Source: Planctomycetota bacterium (GTDB lineage: Bacteria; Planctomycetota; Planctomycetia; Planctomycetales; Planctomycetaceae). From it: a stretch of DNA of 6,552 bases. The DNA is taken from assembly GCA_023429275.1 (NCBI GenBank), contig JAEYWB010000450.1:1-6552 (forward strand). Direction: 5' to 3'. Shown in pieces: positions 1 to 5,873 of the stretch. Made by a program: the position numbers and the translations under genes. Below the pieces are notes generated by a model. That model was given only the letters and a program-made list of their open reading frames with translations, searched no databases and was not told the DNA's origin. Position 1 is the first letter of the stretch; every line of letters starts with the position of its first letter.

Positions 1-30
1 GCGCCCCATGGATGCCCCGCGCTGCGATTC

Positions 31-351
31 ATGCCCATCGAACAGCCCGCCCGTCAGACTGACTCCATGCCCTCGACCAGCCGGTTGTTCGTCGATCTCG
101 GTTTTCAGGTGTGGCACATCCCCGGCGTCTCGCGCGCGTGGAAGCGGGAATACTCCGACGGAAGTTTTCTGCTCATCACGGACGCGGGGGGCTATGACCT
201 CCCGGAGCCGACGGGGCCCTGGAGCGGGATGTACCTCTCGCGGCGTGACGAGTTCATCGAGTCCGCTCCCTTCGCGCACCGAATGAAGGAGATCGTCGGC
301 TGGATCCGCCACACCGAACGTCTTCGGGTTCGTCGGGAAGCCACGTCGTGA
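31..351 (+). CDS. small protein of unknown function
   Basis: The frame codes for 106 aa from ATG 31, or 94 aa from an in-frame ATG at 67. Neither start has a clear Shine-Dalgarno site. The shorter form begins just before the first segment that looks folded (SRLFVDLGFQVWHIPG), so 67 is a serious alternative. I do not recognise the family. The centre has alternating hydrophobic residues typical of beta strands, with an aromatic- and glycine-rich patch (DGSFLLITDAGGYDLPEP). The C-terminal third looks helical and basic (MKEIVGWIRHTERLRVRRE). No signal peptide, membrane segment or cysteine motif is visible, so a small soluble cytosolic protein is likely. It ends 155 nt before the stop of the convergent SGNH-like gene, with a palindromic repeat in the gap. 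An overlapping frame at 8-286 has a Ser/Arg/Pro-rich composition typical of a shadow. Confidence 0.6.
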   Translation: MPIEQPARQTDSMPSTSRLFVDLGFQVWHIPGVSRAWKREYSDGSFLLITDAGGYDLPEPTGPWSGMYLSRRDEFIESAPFAHRMKEIVGWIRHTERLRVRREATS

Positions 352-433
352 GAGCCGCACCCGCCCGGCGCGTTTCGCCAGGAAGCGATTTCAAAACACC
401 AGGCCAGTCCGTTCTTCGGTAGCGACGACGTTA

Positions 434-491
434 GCCACGGAGGACATAGAGATCACAGAGAGCTCTCTGTGTCCTCTGCGCTCTCTGTGGC
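434..491. repeat. 58-bp palindromic intergenic repeat made of 9-nt modules
   Basis: The element is an inverted repeat centred between 462 and 463. The inner 18 bp (454-471) are a perfect palindrome, and over the full 29-nt arms 22 positions pair. Each arm divides into three consecutive 9-nt units. The left arm reads cacggagga, catagagat, cacagagag (436-462). The right arm, on the minus strand, reads cacagagag, cgcagagga, cacagagag (489-463). It lies between the 3' ends of two convergent genes, 14 nt from the stop of the minus-strand one, so an RNA hairpin could act on both transcripts as a terminator or 3' stabiliser. No U-tract follows on either side. A further imperfect hairpin (496-501 with 515-520, AGGCTT/AAGCCT) overlaps the end of the minus-strand gene. 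The repeat is plain in the sequence; its role is inferred from position. Confidence 0.8.
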
Positions 492-505
492 ATAGAGGCT
501 TTGAA

Positions 506-1423
506 TCAGCTTTCAAGCCTTGAGGCGGTGCCGCTCGCTGCGGCCGAGTTCGAGTCGGCTCCGGGCAGTTCGAGATCGTTGACGAACCGCGCGAGCAGCG
601 TCATTCCGTCCCCGTCCTTCCTCCCTCCGCCGCTTCGGACGTCGAAGGCGTTGGCGGACGGATCCGGAACGAGGTGGACTGCCGGGTTGAGCGGCCGGAC
701 TGCCTCCGCGCTCCAGTGGTCGACGAGCCCGACCCCTTGCTCCGCGGCGAGACTCCGGATCGCCTCGATGTAAACGGGGCCGTCGATCTCCTCGGCCTGC
801 GAGGCGCTCGGAACGAACCGCGGCGTCTGCAGGACGACGTCACTCCCGAGCCGGCGACAGGCGTGAATCAGCCGGACCAGGTTCCGTTCGAACTTCGGCA
901 GGCCGTCGATTCCCCGGTCCGCTTCGATCAGGCTGCCTCCGATGACGACGACGTGAGGCTGGAATCGCTCGATCCGGGTTTCAAACTGCTGCAGCAGATC
1001 GATGACCCGCAGGTCGGGCCCTGTCGTGTCGATGATCGGATCGGAGGTTCGTTCGAGGTAGTTGCGAACGTAGAGACCGACGATGCCGGAAAGGGGGATC
1101 TCCGATGCTTCGCCCAACTGTCCCGGAAGGCTCTGTCCGGTGAAGAGCCACGTGATCGAGTTCTGACGGTCCTGCACCGCCTCCCGGAGAGGCCGGAAGT
1201 TGCGGCGGACAGGAGCAGGCGGCCTGGCCGATCCCGGGATGACGGGTGACCTCGACGTGGAAACCGGGGGAGACTGAATATCCGATGGAGTCGTCGAGAT
1301 GTCGGCGGCCGTCGGACCGGGCGCGGTCGATCCCGGGGAACCGTTCCCGGAACTCGTCGGAATCAGCCCGAAGAGGTAAAGACGGCGGCGACGGGCGGCC
1401 GCCATCGGATCAAAGATCGCCAT
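506..1423 (-). CDS. SGNH/GDSL hydrolase-fold protein, probably catalytically inactive
   Basis: The product is 305 aa from ATG at 1423. The frame is open upstream to a TTG at 1501 (331 aa; numbering below uses that form). The TTG has GGAGG only 1 nt before it, too close to be a good site, and an ATG at 1405 is also possible, so the start is uncertain. Residues about 50-100 form a Pro/Ser/Thr-rich linker with no clear signal peptide. From about 114 the SGNH order can be followed. Block I is WLFTGQS (GDS usual; Ser124 kept, Asp to Gln123). A helix TRIERFQPHVVVIGG leads to block III, where GxND has become G188-G-S-L191. Then come a strand DVVLQTP, the segment LVDHW, and block V, where DxxH is D280-P-S-A283. 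The oxyanion Asn and catalytic His are therefore absent. The family fit is pattern recognition; loss of activity is inferred. It could bind a carbohydrate or ester ligand without hydrolysis. Confidence 0.68.
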   Translation of the reverse strand: MAIFDPMAAARRRRLYLFGLIPTSSGNGSPGSTAPGPTAADISTTPSDIQSPPVSTSRSPVIPGSARPPAPVRRNFRPLREAVQDRQNSITWLFTGQSLPGQLGEASEIPLSGIVGLYVRNYLERTSDPIIDTTGPDLRVIDLLQQFETRIERFQPHVVVIGGSLIEADRGIDGLPKFERNLVRLIHACRRLGSDVVLQTPRFVPSASQAEEIDGPVYIEAIRSLAAEQGVGLVDHWSAEAVRPLNPAVHLVPDPSANAFDVRSGGGRKDGDGMTLLARFVNDLELPGADSNSAAASGTASRLES

Positions 1424-1786
1424 GAAGGGTCCCGCGGAGGGGCGAATACGGTCAGGGATTCTACCGTCGCCCCGGAGCAAATGTCTCACCGCGTCGCGCA
1501 AACCTCCGCAGAATCACAAGATGGGGCGTTCCGAGAAGCCTCGCCGAGTTTGCGAGGTGAGGCGTGCGGCAGTGCGCACCTGAACGGCCGTTTCCGCTTC
1601 GGCTCAGTTCCTTCCGCTTCTCCCTCCGGGTAGAGTGTTCGTAAGTCCTTTCGTGCGCTGTCGATCGCCCCTTATTTTCGTTCGGCGTCGATGCGCGACG
1701 GCGGGATGACGGAGACCGTGTCCTTATTGGAGCGGTCCCGGCAGGTCTTTCATTCGTCTTTGTCATCCTTGCATTCTGACTCATCG
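1424..1786. promoter_or_regulatory. divergent upstream region between SGNH-like and permease genes
   Basis: This stretch should hold the promoters of both divergent genes. I see no convincing -35/-10 pair. An AT-rich TATTTT at 1673-1678 lies 108 nt before the permease ATG, with nothing like TTGACA upstream. Two features stand out. One is a hairpin with a perfect 6-bp stem, CCTCGC 1539-1544 and GCGAGG 1552-1557. The other is a direct repeat of TTCCGCTTC at 1592-1600 and 1612-1620, spaced exactly 20 nt, about two helical turns, which would suit a dimeric regulator. A smaller hairpin, GTGCG/CGCAC, is at 1564-1579. If the SGNH-like gene starts at the upstream TTG, the region shrinks to 1502-1786. 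Regulatory function is inferred from position only. Confidence 0.35.
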
Positions 1787-2755
1787 ATGAATTCCTTGCT
1801 TTCGACCCTTCTCGCCCAGCAGCCGATCCAGGCTCCGGCGTCGCCGACGGCCACGGTCCTCACCGGTCTCGGCCTCGTTCTCGCGGTCTTCATCGGGGTG
1901 AACTACTTCACCCGGACCGGATCGATCGCCCGGGCGACGCTCAAGGAAGCGATCCGTCAGCCGGTGTTCATCCTGCTGGCGATCCTGGGCGTGATCATCG
2001 GGATCACGAACTACTACCTGCCGTTCTTCTCGCTGGGCGATGACACCAAGATGTTCATCGACTGCGGCCTGGCGACGACGCTGGTGTGCGCGTTGATCCT
2101 GGCGATCTGGACGGCGAGCCTCAGTGTCGCGGAAGAAATCGAAGGGAAGACCGCGATCACCCTGCTGTCGAAGCCCGTGACGCGGCGCGAGTTCATTCTC
2201 GGGAAGTACTTCGGGATCATCCAGGCGGCCTTCTGGATGATCGCCATCGTCGGCGCGGCGCTCATCTTCCTGACGTACTTCAAGTTCGGATTCGATCAGA
2301 AGGAGCAGGGGAAGGAGCTTCTCGAATACTTCGAATGGCGTGGGAACATCCCGTATCCGCAGAAGGACCGCTTCGAAGTCGCCCTGTCGCTGCTGCCGGG
2401 CCTGGCCCTGATCTTCTTCGAAGCGGCGGTCATGTCGGCGGTGAGTGTGGCGATTTCCACACGCATGCCGATGATCGTCAACATGACGGCGTGCTTTTCG
2501 ATCTTCATCGTCGGGCACCTGATGCCGGTGCTCGTCAAGAACGCTCTGCAGGATATCCCGTTTGTTCCCTTCGTGGCGCAGTTCTTTGCCACCGTTTTGC
2601 CGTCGCTGGAAGTCTTCAATATGTCCGCGGCGGTCTCGACGGGTAAGATTATCCCGGCGGCGTACGTCGTCACGACAGCGGTTTACGCCCTGGTTTACTC
2701 CACGGCGATCGTCCTGCTGTCGTTCATCCTGTTTGAAGACCGCGACCTGGCCTGA
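1787..2755 (+). CDS. ABC-2 family (NosY-like) transporter permease
   Basis: An integral membrane protein of 322 aa from ATG 1787. The frame extends up to 1691, but the added 32 residues are polar and Ser-rich, and the MNSLLSTLLAQ start is the more natural one. About seven hydrophobic segments are visible, near residues 22-41, 59-80, 93-112, 143-163, 198-221, 229-249 and 291-313. The diagnostic part is residues 116-143, with EEIEGKTAITLLSKPV followed by TRREFILGKYFG. This is the cytoplasmic loop typical of ABC-2/NosY permeases, in which E-I-E-G-x-T-x-x-L-L-S-K-P is strongly conserved and lies close to the ATPase partner. Residues 165-197 form a charged loop. Such permeases normally work with a separate ATP-binding subunit, often encoded next door; none is seen here. 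The next gene in the same direction is an ABC exporter-like protein with an apparently dead NBD. The substrate cannot be told. Confidence 0.88.
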   Translation: MNSLLSTLLAQQPIQAPASPTATVLTGLGLVLAVFIGVNYFTRTGSIARATLKEAIRQPVFILLAILGVIIGITNYYLPFFSLGDDTKMFIDCGLATTLVCALILAIWTASLSVAEEIEGKTAITLLSKPVTRREFILGKYFGIIQAAFWMIAIVGAALIFLTYFKFGFDQKEQGKELLEYFEWRGNIPYPQKDRFEVALSLLPGLALIFFEAAVMSAVSVAISTRMPMIVNMTACFSIFIVGHLMPVLVKNALQDIPFVPFVAQFFATVLPSLEVFNMSAAVSTGKIIPAAYVVTTAVYALVYSTAIVLLSFILFEDRDLA

Positions 2756-2800
2756 CGCAGATCGTGGCTTATGCGGCGCCGGAATGGCCGGAGTCGCAGC

Positions 2801-2827
2801 GTCCGGCGGTGTGGAATGCCGCCGGAC
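2801..2827 (+). other. strong GC-rich stem-loop between permease and ABC exporter-like gene
   Basis: A perfect 9-bp stem pairs GTCCGGCGG (2801-2809) with CCGCCGGAC (2819-2827) around a 9-nt loop. It starts 46 nt after the permease stop and ends 79 nt before the next ATG. It is not followed by a run of T, so it does not look like a standard intrinsic terminator. It could be an attenuating or mRNA-stabilising hairpin between two cotranscribed genes, or a factor-assisted terminator separating them. The pairing is directly visible; the role is open. Confidence 0.5.
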
Positions 2828-2906
2828 CCGGAGTTGAAGGAGCGGAGTTCCGTCACGGATTGGCCGACCACGAGTCGGGCCCGCTCGCGGCCTCCAGGTC
2901 TCCGAT

Positions 2907-4826
2907 ATGGCTTCCTCCGGTTTCGAACGGGTCCTTCCGCGGCGCGTCTGGCTGCAAAGCCAGGGAGTGCAGCTCATCGCCTGGAGTCTCCTGGCGGCGG
3001 TCGCGGTCGTCTTCGTTCTGGTCATCTTCTGTCTGCTGGTCGACCTGCTGGTCCACCAGGGGAATCTCGACCTCGCTCCCTCCGACATCGAACCGGCCCG
3101 CGCGTACTTCGGTTTCCAGGAAACGCAGCCGCTCCCGACGCGCGACGCCGGCCTCATGCCGACCGCCTGGAACGTCAGACACTATCCCGTCGGACGGTGG
3201 CTCTCGGGGGCGATGCAGATCCCTGTCCTGCGAACGAACCGCGGGTCGCTCTTCTGGCTGATCTTCGGCTGGGCGTCATTTGCCGCCTTGTGGACGATGT
3301 GCCGCGCCCGGATCCGCCGGCTCGCCTCGTCGATTGCCGCGCGAAGCACGACGCAGGTCCGCAACGAACTGCACCGGCAGTCGCTCCGGATCGGTCTCAG
3401 CGGTCTCGACGACCGGTCGCATGAGCAGGTCGTCTCGCTGTTCATGAAAGAGACCGGCCAGATCTGGGACGGCGTCTTCACCTTGTCGCGGACCTGGTGG
3501 CGGGAGGTCTTCACCGCCCTCCTGGTGCTCGGACTCCTGCTGCGGCTCGACTGGCGGCTGACTCTGCAGGCGCTGGTCCCGCTCGTCGCCGGGTGGTGGC
3601 TCTTCTGGCACGAACGCCAGCTCGGTCGCGCGCAGCGGCGACTCGCGGAGGCCCGCTCGGAAGGGGTCATGCGGACCCTTGCCGAGGGGCTCAGCAAGCC
3701 TCGGCTTGTCCGCGGCTACGCGATGGAGAACTTCGAGCACGCACAGTTCCAGAAGTACATGGGCCAGCTCACCCGCGACGTCCTGATGGGGCAGAACCTC
3801 GAAGGGGGAACGACCCTGACCGCGCGGGCGGGCCTCGCGGTCCTGATGGCGGTCGTCCTGTATCTTGTCGGCGCACGGACGCTCTCGCTCACGCATCCGA
3901 TTCCGATCTCGCTGGCGGCGACCTTCCTGCTCGGATTCGCCATCCTCACGCGGTGCGCAAGCGTTCTGCGGCAGCAGACCGAGGTCCGTCAGTCGCTCGG
4001 TATCGCCGGTCAGGCGGTCAACCGCTACCTGCTGGCGATCCCCGAGGTGAGCCAGGCGGTGGGAGCGAAGTTCGTCGAACCGGTGTCGAAGTCGATCATC
4101 TTCGAGAACGTCTCGTACAGCGTCGGCAACAAGACGCTCCTCGACCGCTTTGACCTCCGGATCACCGCCCGGACCTCGGTTGCACTCGTCGCCTTCGACC
4201 GGATGATCCCGCGTGCGGTCGCTTACATGCTGCCGCGGTTCATCGAACCCCAGGAGGGTCGCGTTCTCGCCGACAGCGAAGACATCGCCTGGGGAACGCT
4301 CGAATCGATCCGGGCCGAGATGCTCTACGTCGGGGGGGACGATCCGCTCTTCACCGGTACGGTGCTCGAGAACATTACCTGCGGCGATCCGAAGTTCACG
4401 GTGAACCAGGCGACTGATGCCGCCAAGCTCGTGCATGCCCACCAGTTCATCCAGAAGCTGCCGCAGGGTTACGAGCAGCTTCTCGGCGAGCACGGCGAGC
4501 AGCTCGACGCGGGGCAGTCATTCCGGATCGGCCTCGCGCGGGCGGCGCTGCGCAACCCCGCGGTCCTGATCATCGAGGAGCCGGAGCGGCTGCTCGACTC
4601 GAACGCCAAGGACGTCATCGACGACGCCTACCAGCGCCTCGCCGCAAACCGGACGGTGATCTTCATCCCGACGCGGCTCTCGACGGTCCGCCGCGCGGAC
4701 CTCATCGTGCTGCTGCACGAGGGAAAGGTCGAGGCGATCGGTCCGCATGCGGATCTTGTCCGCCAGTCGGAGCTCTATCGACACTGGGAGTACACGACAT
4801 TCAACACGTTCCGCAGGAACGTCTGA
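2907..4826 (+). CDS. ABC exporter-like protein with degenerate nucleotide-binding domain (predicted pseudo-ATPase)
   Basis: A 639-aa fused TMD-NBD protein of normal half-exporter length. Membrane segments are visible near residues 21-46, 114-132, 198-213, 218-234, 305-323 and 332-352. A roughly 65-residue non-membrane loop lies between the first two. Coupling-region features such as LAEGLSKPRLVRGYAMENFE (258-277) are typical of type IV (B-type) exporters. The NBD (about 396-630) aligns end to end with the family, but its ATP motifs are lost. The A-loop aromatic is V406. The P-loop is replaced by AFDRMIPRA (429-437), with Pro435 where the lysine belongs. The Q-loop Gln is G477. LSGGQ is LDAGQ (533-537). 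Walker B is VLIIEE (553-558), Asp to Glu557. The switch His is T589 in IPTRLSTVRRAD. The X-loop-like GEHG (527-530), Glu558 and D-loop Asp564 remain. Since the frame is intact, a non-hydrolysing partner or regulator is inferred. No strong Shine-Dalgarno site precedes ATG 2907. Confidence 0.9.
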   Translation: MASSGFERVLPRRVWLQSQGVQLIAWSLLAAVAVVFVLVIFCLLVDLLVHQGNLDLAPSDIEPARAYFGFQETQPLPTRDAGLMPTAWNVRHYPVGRWLSGAMQIPVLRTNRGSLFWLIFGWASFAALWTMCRARIRRLASSIAARSTTQVRNELHRQSLRIGLSGLDDRSHEQVVSLFMKETGQIWDGVFTLSRTWWREVFTALLVLGLLLRLDWRLTLQALVPLVAGWWLFWHERQLGRAQRRLAEARSEGVMRTLAEGLSKPRLVRGYAMENFEHAQFQKYMGQLTRDVLMGQNLEGGTTLTARAGLAVLMAVVLYLVGARTLSLTHPIPISLAATFLLGFAILTRCASVLRQQTEVRQSLGIAGQAVNRYLLAIPEVSQAVGAKFVEPVSKSIIFENVSYSVGNKTLLDRFDLRITARTSVALVAFDRMIPRAVAYMLPRFIEPQEGRVLADSEDIAWGTLESIRAEMLYVGGDDPLFTGTVLENITCGDPKFTVNQATDAAKLVHAHQFIQKLPQGYEQLLGEHGEQLDAGQSFRIGLARAALRNPAVLIIEEPERLLDSNAKDVIDDAYQRLAANRTVIFIPTRLSTVRRADLIVLLHEGKVEAIGPHADLVRQSELYRHWEYTTFNTFRRNV

Positions 4827-4847
4827 AGGGGCTGACCTGCATGGGGA

Positions 4848-4866
4848 CCGCAGAGAATCGCTGCGG
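4848..4866 (+). terminator. candidate terminator hairpin after the ABC exporter-like gene
   Basis: A 6-bp stem (CCGCAG 4848-4853, CTGCGG 4861-4866) encloses a 7-nt loop, 21 nt after the stop codon at 4824-4826. The downstream sequence is only mildly T-rich and has no proper U-tract. Position favours termination; the structure alone is weak. Confidence 0.25.
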
Positions 4867-4953
4867 CTTCGCGCTGCGTGTCGTTTGATCGGCCTCTGAT
4901 TTCGGTTGTCCGAAGAATTCGTCGAAGCGCAGTGGCCAGACACGTCGGAAGAA

Positions 4954-5088
4954 ACCACGGATAGCACGGAGCAGAAAGGGTTTTCACGCTTCGTGTGAAG
5001 CCCAAGCCGGTCGAGACTCCATCAGGCCACGTGACCCGGTGACTTCAATCTCTGTCTGTCGATCCGTGAAACCCGTGCTATTCGTGGT
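4954..5088. repeat. inverted-repeat element with 16-bp ends, same 9-nt module family as 434-491
   Basis: The left end, ACCACGGATAGCACGG (4954-4969), matches the reverse complement of 5073-5088 at 15 of 16 positions, giving a 135-bp unit with terminal inverted repeats. The 9-nt periodicity seen at 434-491 recurs. The left arm reads cacggatag, cacggagca (4956-4973). The right arm on the minus strand reads cacgaatag, cacgggttt, cacggatcg (5086-5060). Inside lies a compact hairpin, TTCACGC 4983-4989 and GTGTGAA 4993-4999, with a 3-nt loop and one G-T pair. It has no coding capacity. It could be a small non-autonomous mobile element, or a separated pair of dispersed repeat arms forming a long RNA hairpin. 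No target-site duplication is obvious at its edges. Confidence 0.65.
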
Positions 5089-5413
5089 CAGAAGACTCCG
5101 TCCTGGCGTCCGTTCCTGGCAATCCGCGGTGCCACGACTGCGTGACCGGCCGGGTCGTCACGGCCTCATGCGATGGCAATGTCTGGCTTAAAGAACCGGT
5201 GAGCGTCGCGCACGGCGCGGTGAATATGGCTCCATCGGCCGGCGGGATTCACGCGATCTCCAGACAACAGGGCCGGCTCCTATTCTCTTGATGAAGCCGC
5301 GAATCGCCCGAGGCGGTGTCGGGTTCCATTCCGCAACAAGCCTTCTGCCGACAGATCCTCGCCCCTCGTCGTGAGACAGGCAGGGAAGGCGGTGTGGACC
5401 GGGAGATGGACCG

Positions 5414-5797
5414 ATGAGCGACATCGTGAAGAGAACCGACACGGACGGAATCGGGCGAGGGAGAACCGAACGTCCCCGCCCCATTCCTCCGAAGCCGTCT
5501 CGCGAGGCGGCGGAGTCTCTCTCGGAGACGGGAGTCCTGAGGCTGCTCAACGAATCCCAGGTGACGGACCGCTCACCGGAGCGTCCTGCGGGGCGGCTGG
5601 AAGTCCGTGAAGAGTCGTCGACAGCGGCTGTCCGAAGCTCGATGGGAGATGAGGCGGCGAACCCGTGTCCGCGGTGTGGGCATCACCTGGCGGCTGAGTT
5701 CGCGATCTGTCCTCGCTGCCGACCCCGGCTCGCGACGTCGTCAAAGGCGTGGCAGGCGGTGTACCGGGCGGCAGTCAGGGCGCTCGCGGCACGTTGA
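5414..5797 (+). CDS. small protein with C-terminal CxxC-CxxC zinc ribbon
   Basis: A 127-aa protein starting at ATG 5414, with GGGAG at 5401-5405 eight nt upstream, one of the better ribosome binding sites in the window. Residues 1-80 are polar and rich in Arg, Pro, Ser and Glu and look disordered. A short helix-like patch (ETGVLRLLNESQV) is the only ordered-looking part. The C-terminal third holds C85-PR-C88 and C99-PR-C102 separated by ten residues (CPRCGHHLAAEFAICPRC), a compact zinc ribbon resembling zinc-finger modules found in many regulatory or adaptor proteins. A basic, amphipathic tail follows (KAWQAVYRAAVRALAAR). There is no membrane segment or signal peptide. The function is unknown; the ribbon could mediate protein or nucleic-acid contact. 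It lies 76 nt before a secreted-protein gene in the same direction, so cotranscription is possible but not shown. Confidence 0.65.
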   Translation: MSDIVKRTDTDGIGRGRTERPRPIPPKPSREAAESLSETGVLRLLNESQVTDRSPERPAGRLEVREESSTAAVRSSMGDEAANPCPRCGHHLAAEFAICPRCRPRLATSSKAWQAVYRAAVRALAAR

Positions 5798-5858
5798 AGG
5801 AATAGAGGGTGGTCGGTGTCTCGCACCGCCGGCCCGCGCGGAGGAGTTTCTCGTTTAC

Positions 5859-5865
5859 AGAAGGA
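5859..5865 (+). promoter_or_regulatory. ribosome binding site of the secreted-protein gene
   Basis: AGAAGGA lies 8 nt before ATG 5874. This spacing chooses 5874 over the in-frame ATG at 5865, which overlaps the site itself. It is the clearest Shine-Dalgarno sequence in the window. Confidence 0.6.
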
Positions 5866-5873
5866 TGGATGTC

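Larger units (their letters stand above)
4827..5413. other. 587-nt stretch without a convincing gene
   Basis: No frame on either strand gives a protein with recognisable folding, motifs or a good start. The open frames here run antisense to the neighbouring genes or are rich in Arg/Ser/Pro. What the stretch does hold is a weak hairpin after the ABC exporter-like gene, an inverted-repeat element at 4954-5088, and a 6-bp stem CGTGAC/GTCACG at 5141-5162. The last 14 nt contain a plausible ribosome binding site (GGGAG 5401-5405) for the next gene. An unrecognised small RNA or a promoter for the zinc-ribbon gene could lie here, but I cannot point to one. Confidence 0.5.

Noticed and set aside
434..491. 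CRISPR-like repeat array
   Set aside because: The units are only 9 nt, contiguous without spacers, and inverted between arms.
674..1249. 191-aa plus-strand frame opposite the SGNH-like gene
   Set aside because: It is antisense to a frame with recognisable SGNH blocks, and its Arg/Asp/Pro-rich composition and lack of hydrophobic patterning are typical of a high-GC shadow.
1781..3157. 458-aa minus-strand frame antisense to the permease and the start of the ABC exporter-like gene
   Set aside because: It is overwhelmingly Arg/Asp/Gln/Glu with no fold-like pattern, while the plus strand codes for well-ordered membrane segments. It also spans two genes and their gap.
3276..4493. 405-aa minus-strand frame inside the ABC exporter-like gene
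   Set aside because: Its charged low-complexity composition arises from reading GC-rich codons backwards; the plus strand holds a complete ABC fold.
2907..4826. Reading the ABC exporter-like gene as a decayed pseudogene
   Set aside because: There is no stop, frameshift or deletion, the length is normal, and non-catalytic framework positions of the NBD are well kept, so a maintained pseudo-ATPase fits better. Relaxed selection cannot be excluded without orthologues.
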